Assembly (NCBI GenBank): GCA_002751075.1
Contig: NAOQ01000095.1
Coordinates: 145,482 to 157,468 of the forward strand
Length of the DNA stretch: 11,987 bases
Reading direction: 5' to 3'
Source: Ichthyophonus hoferi
Lineage: Eukaryota; Opisthokonta; Ichthyosporea; Ichthyophonida; Ichthyophonidae
The translations under genes and the position numbers were made by a program. Numbering within the stretch: the first letter of the stretch is position 1; the number at the start of each line of letters is the position of its first letter. The notes beneath the pieces are model-generated. The model ran no database searches. It saw nothing but the letters and a program-made list of their open reading frames with translations, and had not been told where the DNA came from. Positions 1 through 8,434 of the stretch are shown here, in pieces.

Positions 1-160
1 ATTGAAAATGCATGCACAGAACCATTAACATAGTACAGCCCATACAACCATCAAGTAGATTAAGGTGCCTAAATATACTTGCAAAACATTTGGACGCCAA
101 GAGATTAGGGAACGCAAACGGTAAAAAAATTGAAACGTCTACCAACGCATTTTTGGACCA
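1..160 (-). other. Unrecognised open frame running off the left edge
   Basis: The minus strand is open in one frame for about 53 codons from position 160 to the left edge. This stretch is visibly richer in G+C than positions 180-760, so composition changes near 170. The reading contains hydrophobic runs (for example SIFLPFAFPNLLASKCF) but I do not recognise it. No splice site or start codon was convincing. It could be the edge of a neighbouring gene, a relic, or chance. Confidence 0.15.
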
Positions 161-179
161 TTAGCCTTGAAAAGACAGG

Positions 180-860
180 AATTTCTTAATTAAATATCTT
201 AATATCTCCAACAATTATTTAATTAAATTGCAACTATACTGTTTAATAACTATTATATTTTCGAATATAATTATATTATTAGGTTGAAATATATACTATA
301 CTATATCATACATAACTGCCCAGCGCAAAATAATCTTTCGCTAATCTACATCCTAAGGACTAGCAATCATATGGATTTTAAAATTTTGTTTCGTAAATTT
401 AGCTACTTTGAAAATCCTATTTTCAAGTCTTCACACAAATCCTAAGTAATTTGATGTTGTAATTATATATTCATTGTAACAATTTTTAGTTATGTTCTAT
501 TTATAACAATAATACATAATAATCGGATGCGTAAACATGCGAGTTCAACCAATCAAAACACATCATTTAATCATAATATAACTGATTAAGGTAATTGAAA
601 GTGTTATAATATGAGGGAATCGTATATATTTACTTGATTATTGTAAGTAAATAAAAACATAAAGTGCAAAATACAAAAATCTATTGAAAACTACACAATT
701 TTACATATTTAATAAAAAAGAACCTATATGTAAACCAAATATATTAACTTTTAATATATACTGGGCGATGTTTTCCAATATTAATTACATGAACAATTCA
801 TGTAGATGATTATTTGCCCACATCTACTCTATATTCACTATTATAAAATATACTTACACC
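180..860. other. AT-rich intergenic flank, no gene seen
   Basis: This stretch is extremely AT-rich and full of stops in all frames. I see no coding region, RNA gene or long repeat. One short inverted repeat, GTAGATG at 802-808 and CATCTAC at 821-827 with a 12-nt spacer, lies near its right end, about 250 nt before the dehydrogenase start codon. Confidence 0.6.
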
Positions 861-866
861 AATTAA

Positions 867-894
867 TTATATTATTAAATATTTAATAATATAA
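867..894. repeat. 28-bp perfect palindrome upstream of the dehydrogenase promoter
   Basis: Positions 867-880 are exactly the reverse complement of 881-894, with no spacer. The sequence is entirely A/T. It lies about 113 bp before the TATA box. It could extrude a cruciform or serve as a dimeric protein site, but palindromes also arise readily in A/T-only DNA. Confidence 0.7.
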
Positions 895-901
895 AAGCCA
901 C

Positions 902-950
902 ATATTGGTATTGGCTTAGTGGCTCTGTCATGCAAAGAAATTACCAATAT
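902..950. promoter_or_regulatory. CCAAT-box cluster in a 9-bp inverted repeat
   Basis: ATATTGGTA at 902-910 is the exact reverse complement of TACCAATAT at 942-950. Each arm contains a CCAAT element, and a third ATTGG lies at 910-914. The group is 57-103 bp before the TATA box, a usual place for NF-Y/HAP-type CCAAT boxes in eukaryotic promoters. Function is inferred from sequence and position only. Confidence 0.4.
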
Positions 951-1006
951 CTTTGACGATCGCACAGTACAGCAGCGCAAACCACACGATTCCTTCCTGC
1001 CCACAG

Positions 1007-1013
1007 TATAAAA
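1007..1013 (+). promoter_or_regulatory. TATA box of the dihydroorotate dehydrogenase gene
   Basis: TATAAAA lies in a short G+C-richer patch 65 nt before the ATG. The usual 25-30 nt spacing predicts a transcription start near 1037-1043. A small ATG...TAG frame at 1021-1038 would then lie mostly upstream of the transcript. Confidence 0.5.
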
Positions 1014-1041
1014 CAGGTACATGGATATTATGCAATAGTAG

Positions 1042-1065
1042 ATAGTATAATATATATTATACTAT
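1042..1065. repeat. 24-bp perfect palindrome in the predicted 5' UTR
   Basis: Positions 1042-1053 are exactly the reverse complement of 1054-1065. The palindrome ends 12 nt before the ATG at 1078 and starts close to the predicted transcription start. In RNA it could fold into a hairpin with an A/U-rich stem, or two leaders could pair. Confidence 0.65.
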
Positions 1066-1077
1066 TAACCTTTAGAT

Positions 1078-4000
1078 ATGTCTAATATCTCTCTTCGCAC
1101 TACCTTTTTGGGTGTTGAGCTCAACGGCCCACTATGGAATGCCTCAGGACCTGAATGCACCACAAAGCAAGAGCTAGATGCTCTGGGATCTAGTGCTGCA
1201 GCATTGATACTAACCAAGTCTATCACATTAGAGGTAGGAGTTGGTGGGTGTAGTGTATAGGTAGGGGGATAATAGTGAAGTATAATAGAATGAATATATG
1301 TATGGTAGGTAGTTTACAGTTGATATAAATGTATAGTTATAGTGACTATATATATCCGATTAGGAGAGAGCTGGCAATCCTGAACCTCGCCTCAAGGCCT
1401 TCTCTCAAGGGTCTATCAACTCTATGGGTCTACCTAATCTAGGTGTTAAGGCCTACTTGGATATCCTCCCGACTGTACGTATATATGGATATGTTTGCAT
1501 ATTTATATATATATGTTTAGGAAATTGAAGAAGGGAAGAGAGGTTTGTCCTTTGAGTTAGTAGAGAAAGGTTGCAGTGCTATATGCCAAGCATTGAAATA
1601 CCTACCTAGACTCATTTACATGCAAGAAGTTATCATGATCTCTAAGTTATTTATGCAGATATAGTAATAATATCATATGTTACTATGTTATGTATACATA
1701 CATTTATCTAGTGCTTTATTTATTAAAGTGGTCCTTTTTAATATATTTTAACTTATTTATTTAAAAATTGTCATCCACCTACTTTTTTTCCTTATGATTA
1801 TTTTGATTATTCTAATTTTAGCAAGATACCACAATCAGAATACCAGTACATACCACCTAGGCCATTCTCACTATATTAGGTCTATTAAAAGCTGTAGAGA
1901 GAGGTACTGAGCACGCTCTCAAGTTATAATTAGGGTTAATTAATGGTAACCAATAGGATTTCACGGATTGAATAACGTCATTATGACGTAGAGTAAGTAC
2001 AGTTGGAGCTAATGAATGATCACTAGTGGTGATCATGCACGACATGGATATAGTAATATGGTTAGAGATAATTGATCTGAATAGGAAGTAATATGTGATG
2101 CCCTTTTTTCACTTCCTATAAACTATGTATTGGTATTATCTTTGACCCTCTCCTACCTTGACCCCTGTATATACCTATATCATAACACTATAGCATATCA
2201 CATTATATCCTAATATAGTAATCTTAGACATACTCCCAGCTCATCCAAGTATCTTGCTTGAGATTAATAAACTGTACCCTCAGAATTTATACTTAGAATT
2301 TCATTAATCTTCGCCATTTGGTACTGGAAGGCTTCTTACATAATAGCTACAGTATAGTATATAGCACTCACTGGTAGTGAGCATTGTCAAGTTAATCTCC
2401 TATTATTATATGAAAGTAATTCACATAACACTTTTTAGAGTATCAGCTAAGATTAGGTTTTTCCCACTCACTCCTAATCTACCTATAATATAGTGTCTGT
2501 ACTCCAATACCTAATCACTATAATAGGCATAGCTCCATATATGGTGATGCTGCAATTAAGGACATCATAATCTATACCCTTATTGACCTACCTATACTCC
2601 CACCTCTACCCATACAGTTAAGCCAGCACAACAAGCCGGTCATAGCCAGTGTCAGTGGTATGAGTCTGAAAGATAATCTAGAGATCCTTGAGATGCTATA
2701 TGCTGGGCCCTCCCCACCTATGTGTGTAGAGGTCAACCTTTCCTGCCCTAATCTTGTCGGCAAGCCTCAGGTAGGCACGGATGCTAAGGGGTATGGTATA
2801 GTAGAGTATACTGTAATATGATGTATTACGGTTAGGCAGCCTGTACTGCCCTTATATTTTAGCCTATAAAGGTATATGAGGCTATAGTATATTATAAGGT
2901 AACATAATGTATTATAACAGAAAGTTTATATGGTATAGCGTAATGGATTACAATATGGTATAAGATAACTTTTTATAAAGGCCCATGGTATAATACAATG
3001 TATGTATATATGTATATGTATGGATGGCGATGGGCCTCACCTACCTGTACTTATCCCATGCTATTTTATTCGAATGCTGCTTTTATGGCAGTGACAAATC
3101 ACAAAATAAGCTGAATAATTACTACGTTTACTCAACCTATCTTATTCTACTCTACCCTCTCCTCTCCTCTCCTCTCCTCTTCCTCTCCCTCTCTCGTCTA
3201 TCCTTAACCCTCTTAGGTTGGCTATGACTTTGAACAAAGTAAAGATGTCCTAAAGGCTGTGGGGGACCTCTGCCTCGCTAAAGGTATCACATGGGGAGTT
3301 AAACTACCGCCCTACTTCGACTTTGCTCACTTTTCTGAGATTGCGGCTATCCTGAACGATAGCCGCGTCTCCTTCGTCACGTGTATTAATAGCCCTGGCA
3401 ACGGGTTAGTGATTGATCCGATTAGTGAGACTACCCTTATCAGGCCAAAGGTAGGTGGATATCATTGGGTGGGAAGAGGGAAAAGGATTGGCGATTGTAA
3501 ATATAATGATATAATTGGCTTGCGTATTATGTGTGTATTGTGTGATTTGTATTTATTGTTTTATATACATTTAAGAGAGAGAAAGTGGGCAGGGGTTTGT
3601 GTTGTGTTTATTATAGAAATGACACCGAATCCCAGATAATATATATGACTTACACCCATTAAACAGGGTGGATTTGGTGGCATTGGTGGCCCTGGCATCA
3701 AAGCATTTGGCTTATCCAATGTGCGCAAACTAAGAGAATTTTTAAAAGAAGATATTTCTGTGATTGGTGTAGGAGGAATTACTACTGGGATGGATGTATT
3801 TGAATATATACTGTGTGGAGCCACTGCAGTCCAGGTATAGAAACGTATATGAATATGTATATGTTTATGTATATGTACATATTTTCATACATAGAATTGT
3901 TATTATGGATGTATTTGAGTATATATAGGGGACTGCGAGGGTGTTCTTGTTGGCCCATAATGTTGGTTCCATTACTAGTATTAATCTCCCCTAACCCCTC

Positions 4001-4154
4001 CTATATCTTCAATACAACTATACAGGTTGGTACCCAACTCTGGATAGAAGGTCCAGGTGTATTCGCCAGACTAGAGAGTGAACTGAGAGGTGTTATGGCT
4101 GCGAAGGGCTATACCTGCTTTGACGACTTTAGGGGAAAGTTAAAGACCGCATAA
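1078..4154 (+). CDS. URA1: Dihydroorotate dehydrogenase, class 1A (fumarate type), six exons
   Basis: Catalyses dihydroorotate to orotate in de novo UMP synthesis; class 1A enzymes are soluble FMN proteins that use fumarate. Exons are 1078-1233, 1364-1474, 2618-2770, 3217-3450, 3667-3834 and 4026-4154 (stop TAA). All introns are GT-AG and phase 0. The product is 316 aa, against 311 for the Lactococcus lactis A enzyme and 314 for yeast Ura1. Visible motifs are NASGP near the N-terminus, Lys47 in [15 protein letters not shown] (71-77), the active-site loop NLSCPN with catalytic Cys132, GVKLPPYFD with Lys169, [21 protein letters not shown] (252-256), CGAT and a C-terminal FRGKLK. Class 2 enzymes use Ser as base and carry an N-terminal membrane helix; neither occurs here, and no targeting peptide is seen. 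Exon boundaries were set by alignment from memory to Ura1 and kinetoplastid enzymes. Introns are 130, 1143, 446, 216 and 191 nt. A possible uORF lies upstream but is probably not transcribed. Confidence 0.95.
1521..1664 (+). other. Possible alternative terminal exon inside intron 2
   Basis: A second acceptor, TTTAG, ends at 1520 and would leave a 46-nt mini-intron. From 1521 the frame is phase 0 with exon 2 and stays open for 47 codons to a TAG at 1662-1664. An ATTAAA, a variant poly(A) signal, follows at 1722-1727. Use of this exon would truncate the enzyme at about 136 aa, before the catalytic Cys. The 47 residues match nothing I know in dehydrogenases, so this may be a decoy. Confidence 0.25.
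2017..2035. repeat. Small inverted repeat in intron 2
   Basis: TGATCAC (2017-2023) and GTGATCA (2029-2035) form a perfect 7-bp stem around a 5-nt loop. Function unknown. Confidence 0.6.
2081..2119. repeat. 9-bp inverted repeat in intron 2
   Basis: ATAGGAAGT (2081-2089) pairs exactly with ACTTCCTAT (2111-2119) across a 21-nt spacer. It starts 45 nt after the previous hairpin. A third small one, CTCACT/AGTGAG, lies at 2367-2381. Confidence 0.6.
3156..3180 (+). repeat. (CCTCT)5 repeat forming the pyrimidine tract of intron 3
   Basis: Five perfect CCTCT units lie inside a longer pyrimidine-rich run (about 3143-3213) that leads into the exon 4 acceptor TTAG at 3213-3216. The repeat makes up much of the polypyrimidine tract, so length changes could affect splicing. 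Confidence 0.8.
3905..3925 (+). repeat. Near-exact copy of exon 5 coding sequence within intron 5
   Basis: Positions 3905-3925 match exon 5 positions 3790-3810 at 20 of 21 bases (one A/G difference). The exon segment encodes MDVFEYI. Weaker similarity seems to continue after the core, through CTGCGAGGG compared with exon CTGTGTGGAG. The copy lies 115 nt downstream of the original. Confidence 0.75.
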
Positions 4155-4343
4155 TAATTGGTTGATCTGCCTACCTATATTCTTGTTGTCTTATATAAAA
4201 TTAGTGTCACCTTCATAAAGAAATAGGTAGAGGTAGGATCAGTCCCAGTGATCTATATCCATTTAGAATTGAGGAGGCACCCTTGCATACATGGAGTACA
4301 GATAGGCTAAGACATATTTTTATTAGCCTTCCTGCAGACTTCC

Positions 4344-4349
4344 AATAAA
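4344..4349 (+). promoter_or_regulatory. Candidate poly(A) signal of the dehydrogenase gene
   Basis: AATAAA lies 190 nt after the stop codon and is followed by a G/T-containing stretch (AATGTGCTCC). It is the first canonical hexamer downstream. Confidence 0.4.
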
Positions 4350-5446
4350 GAACAATGTGCTCCTGAACCCATACAGTACTTAGGCTCCCGTGTTTGGCCA
4401 ACAACCAAAATTGGAAATATTTATTTTCAAATTGGGCTAACTCAGTAGCTATTGTAGGTAAAGCTGCACCAATCAACGATTTTAAATTGGCTTTACTTAA
4501 CTAATTAGAGTTGTATAAAAAGATGCCTAATGTAAAGGAGTTTTCCGATAGTTTAAACAAATAATTTGTAGTGGCATACTATAATAATATAATATAGTCT
4601 ATCTATTGTAATTGTGCAATATATAGTAGGTGCATTGTGTCTAATAAATAAATAAATGCAACAAAAGTAAAACTTTATTCTGATTGGTTAAATACAATTA
4701 ACCTTTTAGTAGCTGTGTAAAATTATTAATTCTATCTTTATTCTTCTTTCAAACACAACGGCAGATCGTTTGTAGTGCACCTCTCACTGATCGTCAATAC
4801 TGTTTTATTACCGTGATCACATCTATGCGTACTAAGCCACGAATCCCTCCTCAACCAGTAAATAATTATAACTACTATGGACAGCTAAGGATAGAACCAT
4901 CATACACGTCTCAACCTTCTAGTGGAGGTAGATCAGAGAGAGCTAAAAGCTGCCTCTATTGCTAGCCCAACAAGAGACACTTCGATACAGCACTTGGAGT
5001 TTCCGATCCTATGGATAAGTCACTAACACCAGTCACAAATTGCTATATTACCTAGATATTATCCTATAGTCCCTATATATCTCGACATATTTATTATACT
5101 CTTCAAAATACCAGATGTATATTAAAGTAGAGCAGATTTATGGTTAGAATAGTGGAAGCGTGCAAGGAACCAAACCATATAACCACGATGTGATGCAAAC
5201 AGCTATACGTGATTGTGCTATTTTATATACTTTAGAGAGCTAAAATGTTTAAGGTATGTATTGCTGTTGTAGGGCAAAGTCTCACATCATCCTATGAAGA
5301 CATGGCCTGATTTCTTGTGCTTCTTGCCAACTATATTTTATCTTGATAGTCAATAGCAGAGTATGTTTTTAATTTCATGCCAAAACTAGATAGAAGATAA
5401 TGAGTCGACTCGTATCTTTAAGTAAACGTCTAATGAAACTAGTAAT

Positions 5447-5476
5447 CTATTCAAATAGGTCCAAGAACTTGAATAG
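5447..5476. repeat. 8-bp inverted repeat
   Basis: CTATTCAA (5447-5454) and TTGAATAG (5469-5476) are exact reverse complements with a 14-nt spacer. Function unknown. Confidence 0.5.
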
Positions 5477-5515
5477 CTTTACTTCAGTCTGAAATTGTGT
5501 ATAAACCTTTGAATC

Positions 5516-5533
5516 AGCAATCCTATGATTGCT
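5516..5533. repeat. Perfect 7-bp hairpin with 4-nt loop
   Basis: AGCAATC, loop CTAT, GATTGCT. It lies between the two convergent genes but about 385 nt beyond the poly(A) candidate of the minus-strand gene, so a role in transcription end is not supported. Confidence 0.5.
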
Positions 5534-5916
5534 TATTGACTAATTTATCATCAGCTCATTAATTCATGTTGACTGATTATATTAAAAATCCAATGAAATA
5601 AGTTGTTAACTGTGAATTCAACCATATAAGTGAAGAAAATTTTGAAATCAATTCATTGGTCGAGAGCACAGTTAATCAAATATTAATTGATCAACGGGCA
5701 ATCAAATCTATTCTTGTATCCAATCATAATAAATTATAACCTTAACCATCACTCTATAACAGCCAATAAATTACTTAACAGCGTTAGCCATATGCTCAAG
5801 TTTTACAATCCAGTACGAGTTAACCTATAGGGTAACGACTTATAAGAACAAATACAAATGATATATTACTAATAAAGCCCATGCTTCCAGATCTGTCTGA
5901 AATCTGCCTATATACC

Positions 5917-5922
5917 TTTATT
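5917..5922 (-). promoter_or_regulatory. Candidate poly(A) signal of the phosphotransferase gene
   Basis: TTTATT on the plus strand reads AATAAA on the minus strand, 135 nt after the stop codon at 6057. Confidence 0.4.
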
Positions 5923-6056
5923 GAGGTCAAGATAAGATAATGATCGAATTACATCTATAATAAGAATAGATCACGGTTACCAGAAATGAATCTTACCACA
6001 CAGACCACATACTAGAACAATTTGTACGCAATAATAACATTACTAATGACTACTGA

Positions 6057-8403
6057 CTAGCGGACTTTTTTGGGTTCTCTCTGTTGGGTTATAGTAAAGC
6101 AATATATGCCCAGAATGGCCGACACCTCACGAATAACGCCTACCACCATATGGAACCAACTGAATAGCGAGACAACGAAGAACTCGTATATAAACAGATC
6201 CTCAAATTTCTGTGTGTAGAGAAGGGAAGGGGGAGAGGGGAGAGGAGGAAGGCATGTCAGGATGTGGCATGATATGGTATGATATACTATGTTGTCATTT
6301 GATATTTGAGAGTATGATAGGTGATTTATGAATGGAAGTGGGGAGAGAGAGTCGATACGACTAATTGACATGCTAATTTTCCTAATTGAAACATAATAAT
6401 ATGTTGAACGCATTTTGAATATATTATTATTTATAGTGTTTGGAGAAAAGAGAGTATGTATTATAATGACTATATATATACTATCACATATTATAAACAT
6501 ACGTTATTTGGTCTATATAAATATGTATACACACCTCTAGCATAGCGATGTCCATAGGTCCATAATTGGTCAAATATAACCAATAGCAGGCCACGGCATT
6601 CAACAGCAGAACGAGTAGGGCAGCAAGAGTCTTGCTAAATGGATGATAATCATCCATACAGATATGGGCTAGCATCAGTCCAGTAAGAAGCTTGCTAAGA
6701 ATAAGACCAAGGGTCCATAGAACACTAGGGAGGAAGAGAGAGAGGAGACGGTATAGTAAGTATACAATACATAATATATAATACATATGATTCAAGGAGA
6801 GAAAGAGAGGGGTTATATTATTGGTTAGCATCAGCTCAATATATCTAAATATGGTAGGCAATATTTGCCTTTAGTGCCTTATGATTCTCCCTGAGTCCTT
6901 CTTTTAAGATTTATTTTTTACCTATCCTCAATCACCACCAATTAAATTCCTCCATTAAAACAATTGTTCAATGACCAGCCGACTTTTAATATTTCATGCA
7001 ATTAGGACTCCAATTAATGGATCATGTGAAAATGGTAAAAAGGTAGCTATATATGATATAGCATGATGTTTTAGGAAAAGTATAAAGTTAAAACTTAATA
7101 TTATCCAAGCAAGTGGTAGATATTAATATAAGAATCGATAATGATTGGCCTCGAATCACACCTGAACCCTCCTATTTGGTGTATAGGTATGATGCATATT
7201 TGTACAATCAATTAGCTATGGAAGAGAAAGAAATATATAAAAATGCATAGATATACATAGATATACGTAGACATATATACATATACATCCACCAACACCT
7301 ACAGTCTGGGGTGGCGACCAATCATATTGGTGGGACTGAAACTAATCCATCCCATAGAAAGGATCATAAAGGTCAAGGCAGGGACAATACGGGTAAAAGC
7401 AACAAGGTGGGTATTGGGTCCTACTACCCCCGAGAGTGAGCGTGGGTTGGTGCATTCCTGGGGGGAAGGGAGTGAGAGCGAGAGGGAAAGGTTGTGACAG
7501 TAAGTTTGCAAGGTCTGGAATCATGCAGGGGGAAAGAAGTATTGTGTATTGTATCCATATATATAATACACACGATATATATAGCATACCATTATGTATT
7601 TACAATCAATCTTTACACTAGATCCCTACTATAATACCAATATAATACACACTATATACAGCCTTGAGGTACCCAATCATACCTTGGCAGCATTAGAATG
7701 AACAGCATTCACTACATTGTATATGTTATAGAGGCAGGTGGGCAAACTACACGATAACACAACTGCAATGGGAGAGAGGGTGTGGGTTAGGAGATAAAAT
7801 ATCATATAGTATAGTATGACATAACATAGCTTAATATAGGAGCATCGAAAAGAAAGTAGAGTTGCGTGAGGTTCAATAACAAAGGACCCCCCAATATCTG
7901 GTTGATATAGTTAGTGTATTTGGTTATAATGTGATATGTTATATTATTATATGTTAGATGTAGCATAATATATTATACTATACTATATAACATATTGCAA
8001 TAAAATATGATACAATAATTAAACACCAATGAAAAGGGAGGGATATACGAGTGAGAGACACATACATAGGGTAGCCAACTGGTTGTACTTGAATCCAAAT
8101 GGTCCATCCCAGAGCCAAAATGGATCTGATTCGTCCTGTAGGGAGGTATAACACCTTAAACTCACATACGTATATAACATTATATCCATATATACATATA
8201 ATTAAGAAGACTATTACAATCCCCTCTAATAAGGACACAGAGTTAAAAGGTATGTAGCAATAGTATTTCAGGTGTTATCCATTTTAACAATAAATGATAA
8301 AAGTGATTGGATCTGTAAAAGTATCTCAATCAATAAGTGCTGCTTGATACAATTGTCATAGAATTATTGAGTTTACAGGTACGTGTAGACTGCATATGTA
8401 TGT

Positions 8404-8434
<31 letters not shown>

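Larger units (their letters stand above)
1475..2617 (+). other. Intron 2 of the dehydrogenase gene, unusually long (1143 nt)
   Basis: It runs from donor GTACGT to acceptor TACAG and is 2.5 to 9 times longer than the other introns of this gene. Joining exon 2 (ending YLDILPT) to exon 3 (starting LSQHNKPV) gives a linker within one residue of the kinetoplastid enzyme, which supports removal of the whole stretch. It contains an in-frame coding-like block at 1521-1661, short hairpins, and a reading around 2207-2240 that resembles the end of exon 2. An inserted element is possible, but no clear terminal repeats were found. Confidence 0.75.
4213..5750 (+). other. Intergenic region with decayed coding-like stretches, possible retroelement relic
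   Basis: Several plus-strand stretches here stay open longer than expected for AT-rich DNA and have exon-like base composition, mainly about 4216-4560, 4700-5055, 5135-5240 and 5480-5740. They are broken in several places and no intact gene is present. The part near 4950-4980 reads like a weak C-x2-C...H zinc-knuckle pattern, which would suit a gag-like relic of an LTR-type element, but no long terminal repeats, reverse transcriptase or integrase motif was seen. Part of 4213-4476 is also open on the minus strand, so the coding strand there is uncertain. If it is a relic, it is old. A host pseudogene or chance remain possible. Confidence 0.25.

Noticed and set aside
1021-1038. uORF ATG...TAG before the dehydrogenase gene
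   Set aside because: It lies only 8-25 nt after the TATA box, so it is probably upstream of the transcription start.
1857-2045. Minus-strand open frame of 62 codons in dehydrogenase intron 2
   Set aside because: No homology recognised and no ATG context or splice support; the length is within chance.
3024-3227. Plus-strand open frame of 67 codons
   Set aside because: It lies almost wholly in intron 3 and runs through the pyrimidine tract and acceptor into exon 4 in another frame.
6057-6500. Long minus-strand open frame of 147 codons
   Set aside because: Only its last 50 codons (6057-6209) are exon 9 of the phosphotransferase; the rest is read-through of intron 8, bounded by an ACACAG acceptor.
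7436-7621. Plus-strand open frame antisense to phosphotransferase exon 7
   Set aside because: It is a shadow of the real exon and its G-rich antisense pyrimidine tract.
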